A DNA stretch of 64,000 nt from Montifringilla adamsi (Eukaryota > Chordata > Aves > Passeriformes > Passeridae). Position 1 is the stretch's first letter, and every line of letters begins with the position of its first letter. Below, in pieces: positions 54,701-60,041 of the stretch. The stretch covers positions 18,807,937 through 18,871,936 of the forward strand of contig JAGGNK010009114.1 in NCBI GenBank assembly GCA_017590115.1, in the 5' to 3' direction. The position numbers and the translations under genes are program-made. The notes below the pieces were generated by a model. That model ran no database searches. It saw nothing but the letters and a program-made list of their open reading frames with translations, and was not told where the DNA came from.

Positions 54701-57700
54701 TAACTGAGTGACAAATCCTGTTTTGCATGGAGCTGCATGGCTGGAAAACCTGAGTGAGCCTGGTGGGACAGGAACCAGGCTGTGGTGGAGCAGCTGCACT
54801 GCAGAGTCCCAGAGAGCCAGCAGCTCCCAGAGGATCTGGAAGGAGAGACAGACTCCAGATAGAGCCCCCAGCTGAAGAAGATGTCAGAGAGCACTCCCAT
54901 TGCAAGAGGCTGCCTGTGTTTGGGGGTGTATCCTGACATCCTTATATTACAAACAAGAATAAAGCAGACAATTATTTAGAAGCATTTTCCTGTTCCCTGA
55001 GAAGTTTTTGGAGGATTTTTTTTGTTTATTTCCCCCCAAAATCAGGAGAAAATAGAAGCATTGATAAGAGTTGTGTTTTTTCAGTTCACCATACATAAAG
55101 CATTACTCTGTTGAAGGGTGGAGGGGAGCAGGATGTCACGAGAGCAGTCATATATTTGCTCTTCCAAATCAAAGTAACTGTAATTCCATAAAGTACTGAC
55201 ATTTTTAGTAAAAATGGACTAATCAGTGTAGTACCTATTTTCACTTGAAAGCTCTCTCCTTACAAAGAAAAAAGTGAGTTTGAAAATCTTGTGTATGCCC
55301 AAAGGTGACACTGGCACTTAAGACTTCAATGTGCATTTCATCCTTTCAAGTAACCAAATTTCAAAAGAGAAGGAAAACATAAACTTTTGGGGAAATCATA
55401 CCTTAAACCAAGTTACTTGAGGCTGAGGTCGTCCTGTTATTTTACAAGAGAATTTGCCTGTTTGGCCTTCACGCACCACAACTCGGTTGGGTTTTGTAGC
55501 AAACTTGGGTGGACTTTCTCCCCAGATGCTTGGCCTCTGCTCCACAGATGGAACAGCAAGTCTTGCCCTGCAAAGGCAATTGACATTCTGGTTTTACAGA
55601 AGAGTTGGAAGCTGTTGTGGTTAGAGCACATGTCAGGAAGCATTTTAGACCTGTGGTCTGCCAACAAGGGTATATCATTAGTGGCAACCTAGACTGTAGT
55701 TGCACAATATTTTTCTTGGCCATGGAAGAAATGGAAATGCTGGTAATGACTGCTCTTGACTCCTCATGCAACTAGGCAGTGTTATGTTATGCACCCTCAT
55801 CTCGCATACAGATCTTGTGGACCATTTGGTTGTTCATAAGCAGAGCTAGGAAAACCAAAAAATAGGAAACGCTGTATGCATTTACTTTTCCTCATTTTCT
55901 GTTTTTTAGTTGCCTCCTAAGAGTTTACATGTGCACACTCATTTACCATTCACAGGTTTTTATCATGTAGTTTGTTTCATTCTTGAGTGCAATTGACACA
56001 GTAATTTCTGATTTATGAATCAACACCTTGGTTTTGTAACATTTCTGATATGTCCTGGTAAGTATTTTCAGTCTGGGGAAGACTTTTATTTGTAAACTGA
56101 TTTGCTACAATGTTTTCAACACAACCGAGAGGAGGGCACAAAACCAAAGTACACCTGTCCCAGGCGAATTACTGTTAAGTTTAAATGCCCAGCTCTACTT
56201 ACATGCTGCTACAGCTGGGAAATTACATGTGGGATGAAACTGAAGTGGCATCAGTGACTGCAGTACAAAACTGTAAACAGTTACACAACCATAAAACATA
56301 AAACATCAAACAGCATTATAGCATGGAAAAACCAAAAAGGTGCAACTTCAGGTCTGTTAATGTCAAAGGGAACATACTCACTCTTTGCTCTGAAGTCTTG
56401 GTACAACAAAGACACATTAGCAGATGGCAGATGGTGATTTCTTTTTTTTTTAACATTTAATTTCAGCAAATGGAACCATTTTTAAGGCCTTCTTTTCCAG
56501 ATGGCCTTTTACCACATGCAAGTAAGATGTGTCAATACCTCACCATTTCTACCAGGTGTCAGAAGCTAACAGAGATCGCATCACCTCAGTCCAAGGTGCT
56601 GCCAAGACATGGTGGCTCCCATATGGGCAGCTCCAGGTTTCTAAGCAAGAGATTATACCATAATGAAAGGATTTACATGGGCAGGAGGACCAGAAAAAGT
56701 ATCGAGAGAAGGGTGATTGTAACATGCTAACAGGAAAATCACTTTATCATATAATTAAATATCTGATAACTTTTAATGTCATCTCCCTCATACTACCACT
56801 AAAGAACATAAATGCGTACTAAAGTCTTTTAATAACCACCTTTAGGTGGTGATTCTATATTTATACATCTATACACAAAACAAATGAAAAGAAAATCAAC
56901 TACTAGCTGGCCTGCAAGCTTTATGGCTGGTTCCTAGACAGGAACAAATGAAAATGTGTAATGTTTTTATTCTTCTCCCTTCTCTTAGCATAGAATTATT
57001 AATACTGAATAGGAGGAAAACACAGGAGCACGAAAAGTGAGGACTCTAGCTCTATGCAATACAATGGTTTAGGATAGTGAAGTCTGAGTATACTACAAAA
57101 CCCAACAGTATACAACAGCAACCTGAACTGTCCTTTCTTGTTTTGATTATTTATCCTGTGTGTATGTCTCTAGGTAATTTGCAATACCGAATTTATCATG
57201 TAAAATCATGCATCCTGATTACTCAGTTTTACTTACCATTTTCAGTGTTGTAATCTGTTAATTTTAAAATTAAAAAAATAAACAATTTTCATATTAATGA
57301 TGAAATTAAATGCTCCAGTTTTAACTATCAGTATTTTAATCACCCGCATAATCAGAATATGTGTTTTTGCCTACATTTAGAGTGACTCAGTGCCAGAGAT
57401 ACAAGTCAGAGAAAATTCTGCTTAAATTCAAACTATTTATATAGAAATTAATTCAGCAGTTGGAAGAATTAGGCCTGAGTCTTTCAAAACAGTGACATTC
57501 ACATAATTGTAAATGCTTACTGAAGTGCAGAAAGTACAAGTAGGCTTTTATGTGCCAGCTTAGATCACCCATCAACTGTTCCCGGTAAAGTTACTCAAAC
57601 CAGAACAATTCTTTCTTCTGGACTACAGTTTACCCACTGTGTTGCTTGGAAATATTTAAATTCTGTATGTGAGAATGCTGATTCCAGCTGCTTTTGTTTC

Positions 57701-60041
57701 TTACTGATGACTCTTAAAGCAGTATTTGCTCTGGCTTTAAAAAGAGACTGTCAGCTCATGGAAGTTGTGGAGAAAGATTCTTGAATATCAGAGAGCAGAG
57801 AAGAGGGTGCAAAATTACAGCAGAGGAGGGTGCAATATTTAGCCATCAGCAGGATGTTCTGTTTTCAGCCACATTAACTCCTCAGTGAGTAGCTGTGCAT
57901 CCTTCTGACTGCCTCAACCACTCTGCTTAGCCAGCAGCTCTCACAGTACCTACTCTGCTTGGGGTAAGTGGTGACTTTTAGAAAGAGTAATTTTACTTGT
58001 TTTCCTACCAAAATATACTTAAGTGTCTGTTAAACAATATCCAAGCCAGGAGGCTGCTTACCCAGAGGTTTTGGCACTGGATGGCAGGCTGTATTTCATC
58101 AAGGAGTTTCCTGTAAGCATAGGACAGAAAGGCAGGAAGTCGAAAGTTTTGTCAATTGCTTTATCACTAATTATCAATTAGTTTGTCACTAATTATCAAT
58201 TTTTTATCACTAATTATCAAAGTCTTGTCAATTATCACTAATTTTGGAATTAGTGATAATAAAGACTACGCAAAATATGCATTTCTCCTGGTCAGAAACA
58301 TAAAAGAGGAATGCAACACCTGCAGTTTAAGGTTATGTCATCTGTAATTCAAGTTAACCTCTCCAACTTCAAAACCAAGCTTTAGCAGAGCTGCTGTCTA
58401 ACACCCAGCCTCATTTGTAACAATGCTGAAGATTATTCATGAAAAAATACTTTTCTGAATTAAACACTGCCGAATTTCTACAGTGCACCAGTACTTCAGA
58501 TTAAGATAGCAGGAGGTTTTCAGACTGTGAGAAGTCTTTACGTGGCTGGGTTTTCAGTCCTGTGCCAGCCCGAAGCACCCTTGCTGCGGATGCCACAGGA
58601 GCTGGTCCTCGCTGCCGAGGCAGGAGGGAGATGCCGCGGGAGCCCAGCGCCATCTGCTGCACACAGAGCCCGGCCCGGGAAAACCGGAGCCGCAGCAGCA
58701 AGCACACAGCTCTGGGGCTGTGAAAAAACACCTGTTCTAGAGCCTAAAGAGAGCCCACATCACTGTCAGGCAGGACAGCCATGCAGATGGAAAGAGTACA
58801 TCATGTTTCGGTCACTCGTTTTTCAAGCGTCAGGCAGCCCCACGTGGTTATCTTTGCTGAGAACAGAAAACAAAAAAAAAAGCCCAAAAACCCCCTGTGC
58901 TTTGCTATCTTGATGGATAAAGGGATTTTAGAACATATAATTCTTAAACTCTGAGAAATTCAGTCTTTAGGTACTGCCCCAAAGTTGTTTTGAACTGCAG
59001 CAAAAACCAGGCCAGAAAAACCTATATGAAAATGACTTTTAAAAAATCCTCCACCTCCATGTAAATTGTAATTCATAAAGTGATCCCAGCTTAAAACAAG
59101 GGGAAAAATAAATACTTCACATAATTTTTACAACAGAAGGCAGTAGCAATCATGTCAGATTTATGCATGTTTCAGGATGTACTCTGAGTACAATGAGTTT
59201 TTGACTCTGAATACACCCAAATACTGATAGTTTCAGGACTGCTGCAGATTTTTTTCCTTTTCTTCAAGACTTCAAGACAAAGTTGTGACCTGACAGGTTT
59301 TGACATTCAACAGGTCTCTGATATGACCAAATTGCAAGAGGAGAAGCAGTACAATTGGTTTCAATCCTTCCCTGGCTTTGTGTCACTCTTTAAATTTTAA
59401 ATTTGGCTGTTTGCAACTATCTAATATGCAGATGTGCTCTTAAAAATTCCTGGGTTTGATCCTGGCTGTTTCCTGTCTGACATTAAGCATGCAATTACAA
59501 CCAGGCATGCAGCTTCGCAGTTTTTGTCCTGAGTGGACATTTTCCATGAAGTGTAATTTTCCATGAAAATTACAAAGTTTAGAACAAAGTCTTTAAAGCT
59601 AAGGCTTTTGTTACCTGCACATCATCATCCACACCTGAAACAGAACTCACACTTTATCTAATTGTAGACATGTAGCTCCCTGAACAATGTCTTAACCTGT
59701 GAAATGCAGTAAACGAACCTTACTCTTGCATCAATGAGAAGGCATGTGTTGTGTTTTAACCAGACTGTTTAGCACACCTTGCTTTTTACTTAAAACTCTA
59801 ATCACCAAAACAACAGTATAAGAATCTTCTGACCTTCCACTGTCAGTTCCACGGTCACTTGACGAACCCCACCATCATTGGCAGCCTCACAGGTGTATTT
59901 GCCACCATCACCTTCCTGCACACCTTTGATGACCAAGCTGAACACGCCCCGGATGCTGCGGTCCATGACATAATGGTCTCCCTCTGGAACAGGATGCCCA
60001 TTCCTGTACCATGTGATCTGTGGCTCAGGGTAGCCTCTGAC
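3247..60041 (-). CDS. MYLK: MYLK, myosin light chain kinase, partial gene (15 internal coding exons)
   Basis: Spliced gene on the minus strand. The family phosphorylates the regulatory light chain of myosin II under calcium/calmodulin control; the long form acts at stress fibres and cell junctions, the short form in smooth muscle. Seen here: seven Ig domains (the first only partly), two linkers and five DFRxxL actin-binding motifs, in the order of vertebrate MYLK. The 15 exons are 59834-60041, 58062-58110, 55402-55567, 53408-53573, 50557-50593, 48152-48711, 46302-46505, 45089-45223, 38632-38784, 24315-24452, 23451-23648, 22035-22281, 14296-14376, 13046-13935 and 3247-3363. They total 3349 bases, all junctions are GT-AG and the phase is continuous. 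The start codon exon and the catalytic half are outside the window. The identity is recalled from the human and chicken proteins, not from a search. Confidence 0.97.
3364..13045 (-). other. Intron between MYLK exons N and O, 9.7 kb
   Basis: AT-rich unique sequence. Apart from a doubtful CR1 remnant near 5870 I see no genes, RNA genes or strong repeats. Two telomere-like CCCTAA units at about 9358 are too short to matter. Confidence 0.85.
5870..5920 (+). mobile_element. Possible very short CR1 remnant
   Basis: The stretch with ataaggggaggctgagggag resembles the CR1 segment upstream of the piece at 620-1029. It is only about 50 bases and lacks the 3' tail, so it may be chance or a very old copy. 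Confidence 0.3.
13046..13935 (-). CDS. MYLK: MYLK exon N: five DFRxxL actin-binding motifs, smooth-muscle MLCK start, start of Ig7
   Basis: The 890-base exon, phase 2 in (cggatcatag) and phase 1 out (GAAG|gtaaat), is continuous for about 297 codons. It holds DVRGVL (13791-13808), DFRDIL (13707-13724), DFRANL (13623-13640) and two DFRSVL (13539-13556, 13455-13472), known in this family to bind F-actin. The Met of M-D-F-R-A-N-L (13641-13643) is the start of the short smooth-muscle kinase. A Pro/Ala/Lys/Asn-rich stretch follows, shorter than in human and without its KPMGN-type repeats. Ig7 then begins: GTAPSFTEKLQDAQVADGEK, LVLQCRISSDPPA, VTWTLDS and IVISQEG, with the B-strand Cys and Trp present. 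The start of the exon (GRESASSGE) matches the chicken long form. Confidence 0.98.
13641..13643 (-). other. MYLK: Predicted translation start of the short smooth-muscle MLCK
   Basis: The ATG opens M-D-F-R-A-N-L, the known N-terminus of the 108-130 kDa smooth-muscle kinase. The preceding bases on the minus strand are gagcaa, so the -3 position is C and the +4 base is G: a moderate Kozak context. The start keeps three of the five DFRxxL motifs (DFRANL, DFRSVL, DFRSVL) and drops DVRGVL and DFRDIL. Confidence 0.85.
13936..14295 (-). other. Short intron between MYLK exons M and N, 360 bases
   Basis: Strong gtgagt donor and a pyrimidine-rich acceptor region. Nothing else seen. Confidence 0.9.
14296..14376 (-). 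CDS. MYLK: MYLK exon M: G strand of Ig6 and short linker
   Basis: The 81-base exon, phase 2 to 2, has an acceptor atatttcag and a donor GAGA|gtgagt. It completes an Arg codon and reads NQVGECSCQVSLMLRESSAS, then a linker ending EMLR and two bases of an Asp codon finished by exon N. The VGECSCQVSLML segment is identical to human. The coding stretch is too short to stand out as an ORF and was found by searching for the missing Ig6 strand. The putative smooth-muscle promoter (14885-14921) lies about 510-545 bases upstream, so short-isoform transcripts may carry this exon as 5' UTR. Confidence 0.95.
14527..14546. promoter_or_regulatory. CArG-like element with eight A/T bases
   Basis: CC-A/T(8)-GG reads ccatatatttgg on the plus strand. 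The A/T core is two bases longer than the SRF consensus, so binding would probably be weak. It lies 370 bases downstream of the perfect CArG box and about 155 bases upstream of exon M in transcript sense. Confidence 0.25.
14885..14921 (-). promoter_or_regulatory. MYLK: Candidate CArG/TATA promoter of the short smooth-muscle MLCK
   Basis: A perfect palindromic CArG box, CCATATATGG, is at 14912-14921. About 21 bases downstream in transcript sense is TATAAA (14885-14890 on the minus strand). A start near 14850-14865 would be expected. A CT-rich stretch upstream (about 15008-15040) and a CCAAT on the plus strand (near 14837) flank it. In mouse the 130-kDa kinase is known to come from an internal, CArG-dependent Mylk promoter. 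Position upstream of exons M and N fits; use as a promoter is inferred. Confidence 0.55.
21972..22013. repeat. Direct repeat, 16 bases, 26-base period
   Basis: aatataactaattggt occurs at 21972-21987 and 21998-22013, with T-rich spacers. It begins about 20 bases past the exon L donor in transcript sense. Confidence 0.95.
22035..22281 (-). CDS. MYLK: MYLK exon L: most of Ig domain 6
   Basis: The 247-base exon enters in phase 1 (actacag) and leaves in phase 2 (CTCAG|gtatgt). It reads PWFISKPRSVTAAPGQ, VLISCAIAGDPFPTVHWFKDGKE, LQNEDIFTLVL and GQYEIQL. This is the only Ig domain here whose B to F strands sit in one exon. The B-strand Cys is present and the F-strand position is Glu (YEI), as in human, so this domain normally has no disulfide. 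A 16-base direct repeat lies just past the donor. Confidence 0.97.
22282..24314 (-). other. Introns J-K (23649-24314) and K-L (22282-23450)
   Basis: Unique AT-rich sequence flanking exon K. I see no repeats or RNA genes. GC rises briefly near 22700-22745 with no pattern I recognise. Confidence 0.85.
23451..23648 (-). CDS. MYLK: MYLK exon K: second half of Ig domain 5
   Basis: The 198-base exon, phase 1 to 1, has an acceptor tatttttag and a donor CAAG|gtataa. It begins A-N-P-P-P-E-I-I-W-L-H-N-G; the split codon is G|CT, Ala, where human has Gly (SGNPPPE). It then reads ETEDFHFEKKGNEYSLYIQE, VFPEDTGKYTCEAWN and QATLTVQ. The core Trp and F-strand Cys are present. Confidence 0.97.
24315..24452 (-). 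CDS. MYLK: MYLK exon J: linker and first half of Ig domain 5
   Basis: The 138-base exon, phase 1 to 1, has an acceptor ctttacag and a donor TCAG|gtgtgt. It starts with a basic linker (E-K-K-S-S-K-K-A-E-S) and continues FAPIFLQGLTDLKVMDGSQ and VIMTVEVS. Human reads APIFLQGLSDLKVMDGSQVTMTVQVS over two adjoining stretches. As in human, Ig5 has no Cys in the B strand. The linker differs in length and sequence from human. Confidence 0.96.
29041..29165 (-). mobile_element. CR1 LINE 3' end fragment
   Basis: Reverse-orientation CR1: cacagaatcacacaataatt, gttt/gaaggaacttctggaga and ccccagctcaagctgggtcagc follow the CR1 consensus read from its 3' end. It is diverged and truncated at about 29165, and lies in the long intron I-J. 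Confidence 0.8.
29892..29952. repeat. Inverted repeat enclosing two T tracts
   Basis: taccttccat at 29892-29901 is the exact reverse complement of atggaaggta at 29943-29952. The loop holds two long T runs. Confidence 0.9.
30261..30437 (+). mobile_element. CR1 LINE 3' end fragment
   Basis: Plus-orientation CR1 recognised from gggaggtcacagcaccaagcc, acatggtgggattcttgggg, gatcctgatgggtcccttcc and the tail tattctatgattctgtg. It faces the next CR1 tail to tail, with about 75 bases between them. Confidence 0.93.
30513..30850 (-). mobile_element. CR1 LINE 3' end fragment, inverted relative to its neighbour
   Basis: Minus-orientation CR1: the tail agaatagaatag, then atctagtccagctgcctgacc, a segment with gcctgttccagtgtttgacc, and cttcctctggcacagcttcc. 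It continues into a CT-rich part up to about 30850, where similarity fades. Confidence 0.88.
34311..34350. repeat. Imperfect tandem duplication of about 20 bases
   Basis: gacagttaactaatatcaga at 34311 and gacagttaacatatcagag at 34332 differ by a two-base deletion. Confidence 0.9.
35406..35448. repeat. 12-base perfect inverted repeat
   Basis: ttcagatcactt at 35406-35417 pairs with aagtgatctgaa at 35437-35448, with a 19-base loop. Confidence 0.9.
38632..38784 (-). CDS. MYLK: MYLK exon I: second half of Ig domain 4
   Basis: The 153-base exon, phase 1 to 1, has an acceptor gtctgcag and a donor AAAG|gtgaat. The split codon is G|AC, Asp, giving LLN-D-QPIQYAHS where human has LLN-G-QPIQYARS. It continues with VAKLTVQDALPEDDG, the F strand IYTCLAEN and the G strand SCSAQVTV. 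The Cys completes the Ig4 disulfide with exon H. The intron that follows is the longest in the window (24453-38631). Confidence 0.96.
41110..41210 (+). mobile_element. Possible degenerate non-LTR reverse transcriptase fragment
   Basis: The plus-strand frame reads TLKYCHPEHTQ and VIYKVLVRPELKH, close to the C-terminal RT signature of jockey/CR1/L2-type elements (cp....k..aYk.LVRP.LEY). Similarity does not clearly extend past this. It lies inside a 90-codon open frame (40993-41265) with no other recognisable features. Very old or coincidental. Confidence 0.35.
44201..44277 (+). mobile_element. Short CR1 LINE 3' end fragment
   Basis: ggctggacttgatgatcctt, gggggccccttccaccccag and aatattctgtgattctt are the last bases of a CR1 in plus orientation. 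It lies about 110 bases before the minisatellite. Confidence 0.85.
44389..44886. repeat. Two-module GC-rich minisatellite
   Basis: Ten copies of a 36-base module A (begins cacagccgtgtgacac, ends cactcccctgg) are interspersed with six copies of a 23-base module B (cacagggatg...cagtgg). Order: AB AB A AB AB AB A A AB A, which adds exactly to 498 bases. Variants are few (ccaggtca versus tccggtca or cccggtca in A; one B begins cacagccgtg). No stop falls in several frames, so open reading frames on both strands are a by-product of the 59- and 36-base periods, not genes. It sits in the intron between exons H and I, about 200 bases past the exon H donor. Confidence 0.97.
45089..45223 (-). CDS. MYLK: MYLK exon H: first half of Ig domain 4
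   Basis: The 135-base exon, phase 1 to 1, has an acceptor ttttcaag and a donor AATG|gtaagg. It completes an Arg codon and reads P-K-V-E-E-V-A-P-C-F-S-S-V-L-K, then EGQDFVLQCCVGG and VPHITWLLN. Human has VAPSFSSVLKDC, EGQDFVLQCSVRG and ITWLLNG. The B-strand Cys and the core Trp are present. The exon carries two extra cysteines relative to human (APCF and QCC). A 498-base GC-rich minisatellite starts about 200 bases past the donor. Confidence 0.94.
46302..46505 (-). CDS. MYLK: MYLK exon G: main part of Ig domain 3 (the exon skipped in human MLCK2)
   Basis: The exon is 204 bases, 68 codons, phase 1 to 1. It reads VSGKPKPDVEWFKEG, then the D-E region with IYEEDGIHCLWIKK, the F strand GSYSCTAVN and G strand SWLLTV. 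Human endothelial MLCK2 lacks the matching 69 residues, which include Src-target Tyr464 and Tyr471. The first Tyr is kept here (QIYEED) and the second is Cys (GIHCL). The F-strand Cys is present, but its B-strand partner in exon F is Ser. The acceptor is doubled: tgtccag|TTTCAG|GGAAG, two AGs six bases apart and both in frame. I chose the upstream one because it restores the conserved VSG. The donor is AGAA|gtaagt. Confidence 0.95.
46856..46985 (+). mobile_element. Diverged internal CR1 LINE fragment
   Basis: ggcccaggttgcccagagag followed by gctgtggactttccctgccc and a segment like attcaaaggtcatcttgata corresponds to the CR1 part just before its 3' end. The 3' tail is missing. It lies in the intron between exons F and G. 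Confidence 0.7.
48152..48711 (-). CDS. MYLK: MYLK exon F: long Ig2-Ig3 linker and A/B strands of Ig3
   Basis: The 560-base exon enters in phase 2 after ccttcag and leaves in phase 1 (AAAG|gtaaag). Most of it is a charged, Lys/Glu/Gln/Ser-rich, probably disordered linker. The best anchor to human MYLK is VLQKTSSTITLQ (human VLQKTSSSITLQ). The 3' end reads PPQFEVHPQSLEASEGQEIKF and begins Ig3. Where human has FRCEVSG, this exon plus the next reads FKSKVSG, so the B-strand Cys is Ser (codon AGC). An (ATT)n microsatellite lies about 50 bases upstream of the acceptor. Confidence 0.93.
48761..48783. repeat. (ATT)n microsatellite
   Basis: Almost eight uninterrupted ATT units on the plus strand, AAT in the transcript, about 50 bases upstream of the exon F acceptor. 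Confidence 0.97.
50557..50593 (-). CDS. MYLK: MYLK exon E: 37-base micro-exon in the Ig2-Ig3 linker
   Basis: The exon lies between a tatgtttcag acceptor and a gtatgt donor. It completes a Gly codon, reads P-D-K-T-D-T-Y-T-Q-P-P and leaves two bases (TG), which join the C of the next exon to make Cys. The phases (in 1, out 2) match exons D and F exactly, and that is the main evidence. I do not see clear residue identity with the human linker here. An additional linker exon in this region cannot be excluded. Confidence 0.75.
53269..53310. repeat. GA-rich purine tract
   Basis: A nearly pure A/G run on the plus strand, CT-rich in the transcript, about 100-140 bases past the exon D donor. A second CT/GA-rich run is at 53380-53402. 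Confidence 0.85.
53408..53573 (-). CDS. MYLK: MYLK exon D: second half of Ig domain 2
   Basis: The 166-base exon starts in phase 0 with G-D-I-Q-L after tttgcag and ends in phase 1 (CAAG|gtacag). It carries the D to G strands, including the F-strand motif DSGIYTCTVVN and the G-strand ASVSAELTVQ. The Cys pairs with the B-strand Cys in exon C, so Ig2 can form the normal disulfide. A CT/GA-rich stretch follows directly after the donor (53380-53402), with a purine tract further on (53269-53310). Confidence 0.96.
53574..58061 (-). other. Introns C-D (53574-55401) and B-C (55568-58061)
   Basis: Unique AT-rich sequence. A 144-codon minus-strand open frame at 54505-54939 has no recognisable domain and no support as a gene. 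No repeats of note. Confidence 0.8.
55402..55567 (-). CDS. MYLK: MYLK exon C: first half of Ig domain 2
   Basis: The 166-base exon enters in phase 2 after ttgcag and leaves at a codon boundary (AAG|gtatga). It encodes a linker with R-P-S-I-W-G-E, then PPKFATKPNRVVVREGQ and the B/C strands FSCKITGRPQPQVTWFK. The B-strand Cys and core Trp are both present. These segments are nearly identical to human MYLK (RPSIWGECPPKF, FSCKITGRPQPQVTW). Confidence 0.96.
58062..58110 (-). CDS. MYLK: MYLK exon B: short linker between Ig1 and Ig2
   Basis: The 49-base exon has a cttacag acceptor and a gtaagc donor. It completes a Gly codon, reads N-S-L-M-K-Y-S-L-P-S-S-A-K-T-S and stops two bases into another Gly codon. 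The human protein has a linker of equal length here (SFAKQLGQPVVSKTLG), with low identity. It is too short to be found as an ORF and is supported by position, phase continuity and strong splice sites. It is not a multiple of three, so skipping it alone would break the frame. Confidence 0.85.
58140..58260. repeat. AT-rich degenerate tandem array ending in a 13-base hairpin
   Basis: Copies of the motif tcactaattatcaa recur between about 58160 and 58243. The array ends in a perfect stem: attatcactaatt (58231-58243), loop ttgg, aattagtgataat (58248-58260). The stem lies about 120-150 bases upstream of the exon B acceptor. Confidence 0.92.
58560..58700. promoter_or_regulatory. CpG-rich intronic patch with a CTCF-like core
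   Basis: I count 11 CpG dinucleotides in about 120 bases in an otherwise CpG-poor, AT-rich intron. On the minus strand at 58647-58660 the 14 bases GCAGCAGATGGCGC match the published CTCF core CCASYAGRKGGCRS at 13 of 14 positions. An E-box (CACGTG) lies at about 58839-58844. It could be an enhancer, boundary or alternative first exon; none is shown. It lies between exons A and B. Confidence 0.35.
59553..59573. repeat. Short 8-base hairpin
   Basis: gtaatttt (59553-59560), loop ccatg, aaaattac (59566-59573). A related ttttccatgaa copy precedes it. Confidence 0.8.
59834..60041 (-). CDS. MYLK: MYLK exon A: second part of Ig domain 1
   Basis: The 208-base exon begins in phase 0 with V-R-G-Y-P-E-P after a CAG acceptor and ends one base into a Gly codon (GAAG|gtcaga). 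It encodes the C to G strands of the N-terminal I-set domain: the core Trp in ITWYRNG, the F-strand GKYTCEA motif and the G-strand TVELTVEG. The B-strand half (PPRNL..., EGATAKF in human) is in an upstream exon not present here. In human this domain has no B-strand Cys, so the lone F-strand Cys is normal. The donor, gtcaga, is weaker than its neighbours. The exon is found only in the long isoform. Confidence 0.95.

Larger units (their letters stand above)
58111..59833 (-). other. Intron between MYLK exons A and B, 1.7 kb
   Basis: It contains the AT-rich array and hairpin at 58140-58260, the CpG-rich patch at 58560-58700 and a small hairpin at 59553. Confidence 0.85.

Noticed and set aside
54505..54939. 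A 144-codon minus-strand open frame with hydrophobic stretches
   Set aside because: No recognisable domain; it lies wholly inside the C-D intron, and exons C and D join in phase without it.
58527..58913. A 128-codon plus-strand open frame over the CpG-rich patch
   Set aside because: Low-complexity Ala/Arg-rich translation typical of GC-rich non-coding DNA; noted as a regulatory candidate instead.
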